DNA from: Patescibacteria group bacterium
Lineage (GTDB): Bacteria > Patescibacteriota > Patescibacteriia > 2-12-FULL-60-25
Length of the DNA: 61,782 nucleotides
NCBI GenBank assembly: GCA_029210915.1
Contig: JARGGJ010000009.1
Coordinates: forward strand, 1 to 61,782
Direction: 5' to 3'
In this document: positions 22,328 to 31,114 of the stretch, one piece after another
Numbering within the stretch: position 1 is the first letter of the stretch
Layout of the letters: the number at the start of each line of letters is the position of its first letter
The notes under the pieces: generated by a model
Database searches by the model: none
Told to the model about the DNA's origin: nothing
The model's input: only the letters and a program-made list of their open reading frames with translations
Translations under genes and position numbers: made by a program

Positions 22328-23593
22328 ATGCAAAAATCCGAATTCCTCATCAAATCCGTAATTGCCCGCGAAATCCTCGATTCCCGCGGAAACCCAACCA
22401 TCGCCTGCCGAGTAACTTTAAAATCCGGCGCCACAGCCGAGGCCAAAGTGCCATCCGGGGCCTCTACCGGTATTCACGAGGCACTGGAACTTCGTGATGG
22501 CGGTAAGCGCTACGGTGGCAAGGGCGTACAAAAAGCCGTCAACAACGTTAATAAAAAAATCGCACCAATTCTCAAAAACATCGATGTCCGCCGTCAAAAA
22601 GATATCGACTTCGTGATGTTGGAACTCGACGGAACCGCAAACAAGAAAAAGCTCGGCGCCAATGCAATCCTGGCCGTTTCACTCGCATGCGCTCAAACTC
22701 ACGCAGTTGCCATCAAAAAACCTCTCTGGCAAGTTCTCCGCAATCTCTACAACTTCCCTCATAAAGCATCTCTCCCAATTCCCACGATGAACGTGCTAAA
22801 TGGGGGTGCTCACGCCAATTGGAGCCTGGATGTCCAGGAGTGCATGATTGTTCCGCTCCGCGGAAAATTCTCGGAGCGCGTGCGCATGGGTTCCGAAGTT
22901 TTTCAATCACTTAAAGGCCTTCTCGCCAAGAAAGGTTTCGCAACAACAGTGGGGGATGAGGGTGGATTCGCTCCCAAGCTCAAAAATGTAGAAACAGCTT
23001 TTGATCTCTTAAAAGAAGCAATCAAAACCGCTGGCTACAAGCCGGGTAAAGATCTTGGCCTTGCCACAGACGTGGCTGCTTCTGAGTTCTATGATGAGAA
23101 AACAGCAGAGTACACCTTTCGCGCTGAAGGTGGTAAAAAGTTCACCTCCGAAAAACTTTTAGAGCGCTATCTAACTTGGTTAAAAAAATATCCGCTCATA
23201 AGCCTCGAAGATCCTTTTGATCAAGATGACTGGGCGGCTTGGAGCGGATCTCTTTCTCGCCTCGGCAAAAAAACTCACATTGTCGGCGACGATCTGCTTG
23301 TTACAAACATTACTCGACTCAAAAAAGCCATTAAAGAAAAATCCTGCAACGCAATTCTCATTAAAGTAAATCAAATTGGTTCACTTACAGAATCAGCCGA
23401 GGCAATCATCATGGCTCACAAAAACAATTTCGCAACCAGTATCTCGCATCGCTCGGGCGAAACCGATGACACAACAATCGCAGACCTCGCAGTCGCCTCC
23501 GGCTCCGAATACATAAAAACCGGCTCCCTATCGCGTTCCGAGAGAGTAGAGAAGTACAATAGGTTGATGGAAATCGAAGCAGGGGAACTGTAA
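22328..23593 (+). CDS. eno: Enolase
   Basis: 421 residues, near the usual 425-430. It converts 2-phosphoglycerate to phosphoenolpyruvate. Signatures are AREILDSRGNPTI, SGASTGIHEALELRDG, VGDEGGFAP, the metal ligands in LEDPFDQDDW and GDD, the catalytic Lys region ILIKVNQIGSLTE, and SHRSGETDDTTIADLAV. Enolase can also join RNA-degrading complexes in other bacteria; nothing here shows that. Confidence 0.98.
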   Translation: MQKSEFLIKSVIAREILDSRGNPTIACRVTLKSGATAEAKVPSGASTGIHEALELRDGGKRYGGKGVQKAVNNVNKKIAPILKNIDVRRQKDIDFVMLELDGTANKKKLGANAILAVSLACAQTHAVAIKKPLWQVLRNLYNFPHKASLPIPTMNVLNGGAHANWSLDVQECMIVPLRGKFSERVRMGSEVFQSLKGLLAKKGFATTVGDEGGFAPKLKNVETAFDLLKEAIKTAGYKPGKDLGLATDVAASEFYDEKTAEYTFRAEGGKKFTSEKLLERYLTWLKKYPLISLEDPFDQDDWAAWSGSLSRLGKKTHIVGDDLLVTNITRLKKAIKEKSCNAILIKVNQIGSLTESAEAIIMAHKNNFATSISHRSGETDDTTIADLAVASGSEYIKTGSLSRSERVEKYNRLMEIEAGEL

Positions 23594-23647
23594 TCCCCCA
23601 ATTTAACGTAAACGTTAAATATCCCCCTTTGCTAAAGGGGGTCTTCT
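23593..23647. repeat. CCCCCTTTGCTAAAGGGGG palindrome after eno
   Basis: AATCCCCCAATTTAACG, an inner AACGTAAACGTT and CCCCCTTTGCTAAAGGGGG. It has the same inverted core as the element inside queA. Confidence 0.75.
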
Positions 23648-23799
23648 GGGTTGCTAGGTAAGCTCACTGTTCACTGCACCCTGTCCACTCATTTAATCAC
23701 CTAAACTTCAGATTCAACCTCATCTCAGTTCAGTTCTACGGCTACGACTAATCACTTGGACTTAAGTACTAGGACTAGGACTAAGTACTAGGACTAGTA

Positions 23800-23979
23800 T
23801 TATGTATTTTCGTTTATAGTATTTTTAAGTTCCTCCATCCGCTTCGCGTCATTCTCCGCCAAAATCTGCTTCACTTTTTTATGATGCTCTTCCAAAATCC
23901 TATCCGCTTCTTCACGGTATTTTTTTAAAATCTCTTGAACTTTCTCAATCTGCTCTGGCGTCAATTTTTTATCCGACAT
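23800..23979 (-). CDS. Small charged coiled-coil protein, unknown
   Basis: 59 residues from ATG 23979 (MSDKKLTPEQIEKVQEILKKY). Almost the entire protein is one amphipathic charged helix with heptad-like spacing, suggesting a coiled coil or an assembly partner. A perfect TATAAT at 23994-23989 ends nine bases before the ATG, so the message would be leaderless. A longer reading frame upstream crosses this promoter and the intergenic repeat and is rejected. Confidence 0.65.
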   Translation of the reverse strand: MSDKKLTPEQIEKVQEILKKYREEADRILEEHHKKVKQILAENDAKRMEELKNTINENT

Positions 23980-23988
23980 AATAAACTC

Positions 23989-23994
23989 ATTATA
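23989..23994 (-). promoter_or_regulatory. -10 box of the small coiled-coil gene (leaderless)
   Basis: Minus-strand TATAAT nine bases before the ATG at 23979. The upstream TTGATTG gives a weak -35. Confidence 0.65.
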
Positions 23995-24005
23995 ACACAA
24001 CGGGA

Positions 24006-24137
24006 AATAACCAATCACCAATAAAACAATAATCAATAAATAACCAAATCACAATCACTAAACTCCAATTGGTTATTAAGTATATTGTTTCTTGATTATT
24101 TATTGGTGATTGGAGCTTGGATATTGGTTATTAAAAT
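24006..24137. repeat. AACCAATCACCAATAA-type long palindrome
   Basis: Multiple AT-rich direct repeats on the left (AATAACCAATCACCAATAA) are mirrored on the right (TTATTTATTGGTGATTGG). The whole tract can fold into one long imperfect hairpin. Confidence 0.7.
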
Positions 24138-24142
24138 CATGT

Positions 24143-24171
24143 TTGACGTAGGGCGTTGGCAATTGTAGTAT
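24143..24171 (+). promoter_or_regulatory. miaB promoter (leaderless)
   Basis: TTGACG, 17 bases, TAGTAT. The -10 ends eight bases before the ATG at 24180, which supports that start over one lying upstream of the promoter. Confidence 0.7.
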
Positions 24172-24179
24172 CTTGGGAC

Positions 24180-25520
24180 ATGGAAAAGCCCAAATATTTT
24201 ATAAAAACCTTTGGTTGCCAGATGAATACAAACGACTCCGAGCGCTTGGGAGGGCTTTTAACATCAGTTGGATTTGAAGTATCCGAAGATGAAACCAAAG
24301 CTGATTTGGTAATTCTAAATACATGTTCAATTCGTGATCACGCGGAACAACGCATTATGGGCTTCATGGAGCAGTACATAAACCGCAAAAAAAATGGCGA
24401 GCGCTTACTTGTTGCGGTTACCGGTTGCATGGCTGGGCGCGATAAAGATGGCGCTCTAAGAAAGCGGGTTAAAGTGGCGGATTTATTTTTTGCAACTGCG
24501 GAAATGGTTAATCTCCCGCGCTGGATAGCCGAGCTCCGCCCTGAGTGGATAATAGAAGGCGATGCTGTCGAAGATTATTTAAAGATTAATCCCAAGCGCG
24601 AGTCATCTATTCAGGCTTATATATCAATTCAAACCGGATGCAATCATTTTTGTACTTACTGCGTAGTTCCTTATGCCAGGGGTTTGGTGCGTAATCGACC
24701 TTTGCAAGATATCTTAGACGAAGCGAATAACTTGGTGGAAAATGGTATCAGAGAAATAACTCTATTAGGTCAAGTTGTGAATGCCTATAAAGCAACAGAT
24801 CATCACGTCTTTAAATCCTTCAATCCGTATCAAAATCATTTTGCGGCACTTTTGTGGGAGTTAAACCAAATAGATGGGTTGGAACGAATCCATTGGACAG
24901 CAGCGCACCCTGTAGATATGGACGATCAAGTTATTCACGCACTTACCCTGCCCAAACAGGTAAACTATCTCCACCTTCCTGTGCAATCAGGTTCAAACGA
25001 GATTTTGCGCAAAATGAACCGCAAGTACACACGCGAAAAATTCTTGGAAATAGTTGAAAAAATTAATCGAGCTCGTCCCGGAATCGCTTTGGGCACGGAT
25101 ATAATCGTTGGTTTTTGCGGTGAAACGGATAAAGATTTCGAGGAAACGATAGATCTTTTTAAAACATGCGATTTTGATATTTCCTACACCGCTCAATACT
25201 CTCCGCGTTCGGGTACCCTGGCTTATCGCCTTTATTCGGATGATGTTTCTTCTGAAACTAAAAAACAGCGTTGGCAAACTTTGCAAAATTTAATGGAAGA
25301 AACAACTTTGCGTAAAAATAAAACTTATCAAGACAAGGTTGTGAAAGTTTTTGTCGAGAATCGAGATGGAGATTGGCTTTTGGGTACTAATGAAGAATTA
25401 AAACGGGTTCGCATTAAAGCAAGCGAGCTACAGATTCCGCCGGGCTCCATCATTCAAGCTAAAATCACAAAACCTATGACCTGGATCCTGGAGGGGGAGA
25501 TTATACAAAATCCCGAGTAG
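24180..25520 (+). CDS. miaB: tRNA-2-methylthio-N6-isopentenyladenosine synthase
   Basis: 446 residues. MiaB adds a methylthio group to i6A37 in tRNAs reading codons that start with U. The N-terminal domain supplies three cysteines (FGCQMN, NTCSIRD, TGCMAGRD) for an auxiliary [4Fe-4S] cluster. The radical SAM motif is CNHFCTYC in QTGCNHFCTYCVVPYARG. A C-terminal TRAM domain begins near residue 375. The downstream miaA product makes its substrate, so the two enzymes act in one pathway, with a small lipoprotein gene between them. Confidence 0.95.
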   Translation: MEKPKYFIKTFGCQMNTNDSERLGGLLTSVGFEVSEDETKADLVILNTCSIRDHAEQRIMGFMEQYINRKKNGERLLVAVTGCMAGRDKDGALRKRVKVADLFFATAEMVNLPRWIAELRPEWIIEGDAVEDYLKINPKRESSIQAYISIQTGCNHFCTYCVVPYARGLVRNRPLQDILDEANNLVENGIREITLLGQVVNAYKATDHHVFKSFNPYQNHFAALLWELNQIDGLERIHWTAAHPVDMDDQVIHALTLPKQVNYLHLPVQSGSNEILRKMNRKYTREKFLEIVEKINRARPGIALGTDIIVGFCGETDKDFEETIDLFKTCDFDISYTAQYSPRSGTLAYRLYSDDVSSETKKQRWQTLQNLMEETTLRKNKTYQDKVVKVFVENRDGDWLLGTNEELKRVRIKASELQIPPGSIIQAKITKPMTWILEGEIIQNPE

Positions 25521-25538
25521 TCGTGTTATACTTAGAAT

Positions 25539-25922
25539 ATGAAATACATTGGAATCACCATACTTTTTTGCGTACTTTTTGTTGGTGCGGGGTGCGGTAA
25601 AAGTGCCAATAAAGATTTTGTGCCTGATATAAATGCGGATTGCGAAACCGCCGAATATCCATTTGCTTGTTATTTAGATAAAGCTACGGGTAAAAAAGAC
25701 CCAAATTTATGCAACAATGCCGGCTCAAAACGAATCACGTGCATAAGCGCATATGAAGAATTACTGGAAACGGAAGTTTCTTGCGACACCATCCAAGACC
25801 AAAGTTTTCAAACAGAGTGCCAACAATATAAACAAAATCAGCTAAGGCAAAATTCAGTATTTGATACAAACAACGCTACGGATACCGGGCTATATGTAGA
25901 TCCCGATTACATAAACAACTAA
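25539..25922 (+). CDS. Small secreted lipoprotein, unknown
   Basis: 127 residues. The signal peptide ends in lipobox VGAGC (Cys about 19). The mature part has seven further cysteines in a spacing that suggests disulphides (CETAEYPFACYLDKATGKKDPNLC). TATACT at 25527-25532 ends six bases before the ATG, so it probably has its own leaderless transcript. miaA starts two bases after the stop. No family is recognised. Confidence 0.7.
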   Translation: MKYIGITILFCVLFVGAGCGKSANKDFVPDINADCETAEYPFACYLDKATGKKDPNLCNNAGSKRITCISAYEELLETEVSCDTIQDQSFQTECQQYKQNQLRQNSVFDTNNATDTGLYVDPDYINN

Positions 25923-25923
25923 T

Positions 25924-26967
25924 ATGCAAACTCCAAAAATAAAAAGCGAGGCAGAAAAAAATACTGATTTGCCGCGCGTTCTTATTGTACTCGGGCCCAC
26001 ATCCTCGGGTAAGACGGGTTTAAGTTTGCGTATCGCCAGAGAGTTAAATGGAGAGATAATTAATGCCGACGCCCGCCAAATCTACAAAAAACTTACAATC
26101 GGTACCGGTAAACCCCCTGGCAGACGCGGAAAGTTTATGGGCCACGGGTCTTATCTGGTACAGGTTCCTCATCTGCGAGATTATGAAAAACTGGGCATCA
26201 ATCAAAAAGATCGCTCCGGTCAAGAATCGCCGTATCCCGAGATACCGCATTATCTAATGGATTTTATGGATCCGCAAAAGATTATCTCAGTAGCTGAATG
26301 GCGCAGAATTGCACTAAAAGCCATAAAAGGAATCACACGGCGCGGTCATCTTCCGATTATAGTTGGCGGAACAGGGCTTTACATCAAAGCGCTTGTCGAA
26401 AACTTCGCTATACCCGAAGTACCACCCAACTCCTCGCTACGTAAATCTTACGAAAAAGAACCTCTCGAAAAACTCGTAAAACTTTTATTAAAGATGGACC
26501 CGGATGCCGAAACATCCGTAGATTTAAAAAACCCCCGCCGGGTAATCCGCGCACTCGAAATTTGCACCTTCACCGGTAAGCCGGTTTCGAAACTTAAAGT
26601 AAAACGTCCGCCGGTTATCGATGCTTTTCAGGTCGGTATAAAATGGACTCGCGAACAATTGAAAGAAAGAATCAATTTATCAATAACTCGCATGATGGAA
26701 GAGGGTTGGCCCGAGGAGGTCCGCCGTTTGCACGATGGTGGTATAGGCTGGGACGCACCCGCAATGACATCCATCGGCTATCGTGAGATCGCGGGTTATA
26801 TCCGCGGCGAAATCCTTCTGGAAGAAGCTGTGGAAAAAGCCAAACATGCCACCCATCAATACGCCAAACGCCAAGAGACTTGGTTCAAAAAAGACCCAAC
26901 CATCCACTGGGCCAAAAACGAAAAACAAGCTCTGGAACTAATCAGGGCTTGGTATCACTACAACTAA
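25924..26967 (+). CDS. miaA: tRNA dimethylallyltransferase
   Basis: 347 residues; the usual length is about 300-315. MiaA puts an isopentenyl group on A37 of tRNA. The P-loop is GPTSSGKT (about residues 24-31), followed by NADARQIYKKLTIGTGKP and GGTGLYIKAL. A charged insert of about 35 residues lies between TGKP and PHYLMDFMDPQK. DARQ replaces the more common DSRQ. It works upstream of MiaB. Confidence 0.95.
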   Translation: MQTPKIKSEAEKNTDLPRVLIVLGPTSSGKTGLSLRIARELNGEIINADARQIYKKLTIGTGKPPGRRGKFMGHGSYLVQVPHLRDYEKLGINQKDRSGQESPYPEIPHYLMDFMDPQKIISVAEWRRIALKAIKGITRRGHLPIIVGGTGLYIKALVENFAIPEVPPNSSLRKSYEKEPLEKLVKLLLKMDPDAETSVDLKNPRRVIRALEICTFTGKPVSKLKVKRPPVIDAFQVGIKWTREQLKERINLSITRMMEEGWPEEVRRLHDGGIGWDAPAMTSIGYREIAGYIRGEILLEEAVEKAKHATHQYAKRQETWFKKDPTIHWAKNEKQALELIRAWYHYN

Positions 26968-27112
26968 AATAACCAATAACCAAGCTCCAATAACCAATAA
27001 ATCACCAAGAACCAATGTAAAAAAAATAACCAATTTTGCACGTTATTGGTTATTCTAAAATTGATTATTGATTATTTATTGGTGATTGTTTTGTTGGTTA
27101 TTGGTAATTACA
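26968..27112. repeat. AATAACCAATCACC-type long palindrome
   Basis: Direct AATAACCAA repeats on the left are mirrored by TTGGTTATT repeats on the right. This is the same family as 13775-13980 and 24006-24137. It separates the convergent miaA and gatB genes. Confidence 0.7.
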
Positions 27113-28655
27113 CATCAAGTTGCTTGCGTATCTCTGTCTCCACCTTCATTGGGTCAGCCTTGCCCTCGGTATCGCGCATTACAATTCCGACAAACCATTT
27201 GATAAGCGGCATTTTGCCGTTTTTTACTTCGGTTGCTTTTTCCGGATTAGCCTCGAGATTTCTTTTTACAATCATCTCCAAATCGCCGTCATCCATATTC
27301 TGACCGAGGTTATGCGTTTCCATCAAATTAGACGGATCCCCTCCGCTTTCATGCATGAGTTGCAACAATCTTTGTCCGTTCATACTGTTAACAGCCTTTT
27401 GTTCCAAAAGATGAATAAACTCCGCAAAATTTTCAGGGTTGATATTCGCGTCTTTAATGGTTAAATTTTTCTCGGCTAATAATCCGGCCAGCTTACTGGT
27501 TAGCCATCCGCCAACCAACTTGGCAAAAGTTTCTTTTTTGTTGGCCAAAGCCTCGGCTCCGCTTTCGATCTTATCGTCCGATGCCTCTATCCAACCCGCG
27601 AGTTCACTCATAATCTGCTCAACATATTCCACATAACCTTCATTTGCCACAAAGAAGCTGGCATTAGCTTTTGAGAAACCATATTCTTGCTCAAGCCTTA
27701 GCCTGGTCTGTGCGGGCAACTCGGGTAATCTGTTTTTCAGCTCTTCGCGAATCTCGCGCAAATCTTGCGGCGGTAAATCCGGCTCCGGGAAGTATCTGTA
27801 ATCGGCACTCGATTCTTTCGTGCGCTGTTCAATCGTTTTCCCCTGTGAATCATCCCAACCGCGCGTTGCCTCAACCGGTGGAGTCATACTTGCATAAAGT
27901 GCGCTCTGTCTTTGTGTCTCGTATGCAATTGCACGCTCCACGGCACGAAAAGAGTTTAAGTTTTTTACTTCTGTGCGTGGGTTTAATGTCGACTTGGTTG
28001 GAAAACCCTCGTCATCAACTTCCAGCATCGAAATATTTACGTCACAGCGCATCTGCCCCTTTTCCATATCCGCATTGGAAACTTTTATTGCGCGCATGAT
28101 TGCTCTTAGCTCTTGCAAAAAATACTTTGCCTCCGCCGGAGATCTAAAATCAGGCTCGGTCACGATTTCCAAAAGGGGAGTGCTGGAGCGATTATAATCC
28201 ACGAGTGTTGCGGGCTTACCCTCTATCCCCTCCGGAGCATGAAAATTCTTGGCCGCATCTTCCTCCAAATGAGCCCTGGTGATCCCGATTCGGGCAAATT
28301 CCCTATTGGGCAATGCGTCCTCGGGAATTTCGATGGTTAGGCTGCCGCCAAGAGCCACAGGGAGCCCAAATTGCGATATCTGATAGCCTTTTGGCAGATC
28401 AGGATAAAAGTAGTTCTTGCGGTCAAATGCGCTCGTATTGGGGATATTACAGCCCAAAGCCATACCCGCCAAAACACCCTTTTTTAAAGCTTCCGCATTA
28501 AGTGCCGGAAGCGCTCCGGGTTGGCCTGTGCAGATTGGGCATATGGCGGTATTTGGTGGAGCGCCATCATCAACATTAGCGCACGAACAAAACATTTTAC
28601 TCTTAGTGTTCAGCTGAACATGAATCTCTAATCCAATAATGGGAATCATTTTCAT
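27108..28655 (-). CDS. gatB: Aspartyl/glutamyl-tRNA amidotransferase subunit B
   Basis: 515 residues, slightly longer than usual. With GatA and GatC it converts Glu-tRNA(Gln) or Asp-tRNA(Asn) to the amide form. The start IIGLEIHVQLNTKSKMFCSC, the PNTAICPICTGQPGALP motif with zinc cysteines, KNYFYPDLPKGYQISQ, the cluster RCDVNIS and the C-terminal YqeY-like domain are all present. gatA and gatC are not in the window. The first ATG at 28655 is used; one two codons later is possible. Confidence 0.96.
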   Translation of the reverse strand: MKMIPIIGLEIHVQLNTKSKMFCSCANVDDGAPPNTAICPICTGQPGALPALNAEALKKGVLAGMALGCNIPNTSAFDRKNYFYPDLPKGYQISQFGLPVALGGSLTIEIPEDALPNREFARIGITRAHLEEDAAKNFHAPEGIEGKPATLVDYNRSSTPLLEIVTEPDFRSPAEAKYFLQELRAIMRAIKVSNADMEKGQMRCDVNISMLEVDDEGFPTKSTLNPRTEVKNLNSFRAVERAIAYETQRQSALYASMTPPVEATRGWDDSQGKTIEQRTKESSADYRYFPEPDLPPQDLREIREELKNRLPELPAQTRLRLEQEYGFSKANASFFVANEGYVEYVEQIMSELAGWIEASDDKIESGAEALANKKETFAKLVGGWLTSKLAGLLAEKNLTIKDANINPENFAEFIHLLEQKAVNSMNGQRLLQLMHESGGDPSNLMETHNLGQNMDDGDLEMIVKRNLEANPEKATEVKNGKMPLIKWFVGIVMRDTEGKADPMKVETEIRKQLDV

Positions 28656-28690
28656 AATACAAATATACTAATCTAACCTACGCATTGAGT

Positions 28691-28794
28691 CAAAAGTCAT
28701 AACGTCTTAAAGTCCTAACGTACAAACTAATTAACCCCGTTATGACGTTAAGGCGTTATGACTTTTCCCTAAACGTTATTATGACATTATGACT
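28691..28794. repeat. AACGTCATAACG-type long palindrome
   Basis: AAAGTCATAACGTCTTAA on the left and TTAAGGCGTTATGACTTTT on the right. Related copies are at 41508-41570 and 54709-54794. Confidence 0.75.
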
Positions 28795-28808
28795 AATTTT
28801 AAGTAATC

Positions 28809-28833
28809 AAAAAACCCCGGATTTCTCCGAGAT
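28809..28833 (-). terminator. Terminator of the polytopic membrane protein gene
   Basis: Minus strand CTCGGA and TCCGGG (one G-T pair) form the stem, followed by six T. Confidence 0.65.
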
Positions 28834-28859
28834 TTTTTAAAGACATTTGAAGTTAAAAA

Positions 28860-30065
28860 CTACTTTGCTGATTTTTTTAATGCTTTGTAAAATTTGATAC
28901 CAAACATCAAAGTGTACGGCATTATCACCATGTAGATTAAACCGGTTAACAGTTGATTTAATAACTCGCTGATAGAGTCCTCGTAAGCGCTGTTCTTAAA
29001 TAGAAATATGGGAATCAATAACAAAATACCGGCTATAAACATCATTACATAACTCATAATAGCGGTGACTGTGCTAAGCAGTTGATTTTTCCATAAAACT
29101 CCCCACCATCTTTGTTTAACGATACGAACAGATTCTTTAAGTGATTCCATGCTAAACTTTCCATCGATGAGTAGTGTATATAATGCCTGTGAGTATTGGA
29201 TGGATTTGTAAATCATCCAAATCCAAGAAGCTATAAACAATACGGCAAAGATAGATCCACCGCCGATTAAGACGCCTAAGTTATCCTGTAAAACCTGAAC
29301 CATGTCCGTAAGCTCAGCCCCCGTACCGCCAATAAACGGTAAGAAAGAAGCTAAAAGGAATAAGAATGCGATTACACCCAAAGCAACTAACGGCCCGGTG
29401 GAAATAAAGAAGGATAGCAACATAACCCAAATAGATGACCAAAATTTACCCGAAGCCAGTTGTTGCTCGTCACCTTTGAGGCTCTGGCCATCATCTAAAC
29501 GATTCATTACAAAAATTAACTTTATCATTACCCACGCAAAAGCCATCATTGCCGCCAGAATAACAAAGAAAGCAATTAAGCTAAGCGGGCTCCAAAGCAC
29601 ACTTAAAGCACTGTATACTCCAACCGCTAAAAATATATATAAAAAGTAAATTGATGTTTTGGTAATCGTTTTTATGTTTTTTGTAAAAAGATCCCAACTT
29701 TCCTTTAGCAGGCTCCATGTGAGCGGTAATCTTTCGCCAGCAGGTTTGTTATCTGCAATATATTTTAAGGGCTCTAAAAAAAGCATGCCAATAATAAATA
29801 TGCCCGCCATCGGTAAAAAGATCCATAAGAATGCCCATGGCGTTACACCAACCTCCGGGGCGATTTTCCACAATTTAACTACCAACCAGACAAACAATCC
29901 CAACCAAAGGATGGCAAGTGCCAAGGCTACCAACTCCAAACTCTCAAAACCGATGGCTGCCAATACACCGGCTAAGATTCCGGAAAAAAGCGGCCACGCC
30001 ACTACGATGAGCAATAACCCAAGACTGCTCATGAACGATGATTTTGCTTCTGCGGGTTTTAACAT
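28860..30065 (-). CDS. Polytopic membrane protein, unknown
   Basis: 401 residues with about nine hydrophobic helices. Motifs such as SLLKESWDLFTKNIKTITK (before a helix pair) and SVRIVKQRWWGVLWKNQLLS resemble the integral-membrane proteins of the DUF975/glycerophosphodiester-phosphodiesterase membrane-domain type, where W-x-R/K-N segments precede each helix repeat. An internal duplication is therefore likely. Function unknown. It has its own terminator and is transcribed toward gatB. Confidence 0.7.
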   Translation of the reverse strand: MLKPAEAKSSFMSSLGLLLIVVAWPLFSGILAGVLAAIGFESLELVALALAILWLGLFVWLVVKLWKIAPEVGVTPWAFLWIFLPMAGIFIIGMLFLEPLKYIADNKPAGERLPLTWSLLKESWDLFTKNIKTITKTSIYFLYIFLAVGVYSALSVLWSPLSLIAFFVILAAMMAFAWVMIKLIFVMNRLDDGQSLKGDEQQLASGKFWSSIWVMLLSFFISTGPLVALGVIAFLFLLASFLPFIGGTGAELTDMVQVLQDNLGVLIGGGSIFAVLFIASWIWMIYKSIQYSQALYTLLIDGKFSMESLKESVRIVKQRWWGVLWKNQLLSTVTAIMSYVMMFIAGILLLIPIFLFKNSAYEDSISELLNQLLTGLIYMVIMPYTLMFGIKFYKALKKSAK

Positions 30066-30080
30066 AATACTAATTCACAA

Positions 30081-30147
30081 TTACAAATAACAAATATCAA
30101 ATAGCAAGAGTAACTTTAGCTTCTCTTGCTATTTGCTATTAGCTATT
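30081..30147. repeat. AGCAAGAGT-type palindrome
   Basis: AAATAGCAAGAG and CTCTTGCTATTT, the same family as 3602-3660. Confidence 0.7.
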
Positions 30148-30152
30148 GATTA

Positions 30153-30932
30153 TTAAAAGTTCGTAGACAGTATACCAAAATTAGTGATTTTTTGCGATAG
30201 AAGCTCGCGAACAGCGGTTGACACTTCTTCGATTCCCATATTCCCATCCACAGCCCCAATTTTACTTCCGGCTCGCTCAAAAGGCCCCAAAACTTCATCC
30301 GACAAAAATCTTTGCACCAATTTTTTCTGAAAATCCTCTTCTTCAAATATCACTCCATCTTGTTTTTCCGTCCTCGCATCCAACCTTGCCATAGCCGCCG
30401 CCGCTTCAGTTCTTATCAGCAACAACATAGTTGGATAAAAAGCCAGTGTTTGCGCATTGCCCGGCAACTCAAGCAACCTTTCCGTGGACAATCTATTATC
30501 TTGTAAAGGTTGATAGGCGAGAGTCGAAGCTAAACTTCTATCTTGTATAACAATCCTCTCCGGATGATTTTGCAAAAAGGGGATAATCAACCGGCGAAAC
30601 TGCACCAACCTATCCACCGCAAAAGCATGCGCCGTTTCCCAGCCATCATATCTCGGCGTTTCCTCGCCCTCACGTTTAGCAATAATTTCATCGCGAATCG
30701 CTTTCCCGGTCCAACTAAAAGTCGGCTCGGCCGTGAGTAATCCGCTAGCATCGCCAACTTCATCAATCGTTGGCAATCTATGCTCACGTTCACAAAACTC
30801 AATTACATTAAAAAAAGAGGCGCCCCTCTCCTCGGCCCAAGCCTCGCAAGCCCTGCTCACCGTTGATTTCCCCGACCCATCTATCCCTTCAATCACAATA
30901 TGCAAACCATCATTTTGTTGTCTCATTATCAT
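30153..30932 (-). CDS. tmk: Thymidylate-kinase-like nucleoside monophosphate kinase
   Basis: About 259 residues from ATG 30932 (or 257 from 30926); upstream in-frame TTG is not supported. The P-loop is EGIDGSGKST; the DR-S-type motif QDRSLASTLAYQP is the substrate-binding DRY-like region of thymidylate kinase. It is longer and more divergent than standard Tmk (about 210 residues), with an insert around residues 55-90. It would phosphorylate dTMP to dTDP, which fits the ThyX and dUTPase genes further on. Confidence 0.72.
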   Translation of the reverse strand: MIMRQQNDGLHIVIEGIDGSGKSTVSRACEAWAEERGASFFNVIEFCEREHRLPTIDEVGDASGLLTAEPTFSWTGKAIRDEIIAKREGEETPRYDGWETAHAFAVDRLVQFRRLIIPFLQNHPERIVIQDRSLASTLAYQPLQDNRLSTERLLELPGNAQTLAFYPTMLLLIRTEAAAAMARLDARTEKQDGVIFEEEDFQKKLVQRFLSDEVLGPFERAGSKIGAVDGNMGIEEVSTAVRELLSQKITNFGILSTNF

Positions 30933-30964
30933 ATCCACAACATTTTGGCACAATACTCACCATA

Positions 30965-31032
30965 ATAGCAAATAACAAATGGCAAATAGCAAGAGTGGCT
31001 AAAGTAACTATTGCCATTTGCAATTTGATATT
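30965..31032. repeat. AGCAAGAGT-type palindrome
   Basis: AAATGGCAAATAGCAAGAGT on the left and ATTGCCATTTGCAATTTG on the right, a diverged copy of the family at 3602. Confidence 0.6.
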
Positions 31033-31049
31033 GGCGGTTGCGTCAATCC

Positions 31050-31078
31050 TTGACAAAAGGCCAAATATCTGCAATATT
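31050..31078 (+). promoter_or_regulatory. Promoter of the 655-residue protein gene
   Basis: TTGACA, 17 bases, AATATT. Same promoter style as the lipoprotein and cassette genes. Confidence 0.55.
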
Positions 31079-31114
31079 AACAGCTGTTTCACGTACCTTG
31101 AAAAGGAGTAACAA

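Noticed and set aside
24006-27112. Repeated AATAACCAATCACC tracts as a possible CRISPR array
   Set aside because: Repeat length and spacing vary, there are no regular unique spacers and no cas genes; they fold as long palindromes.
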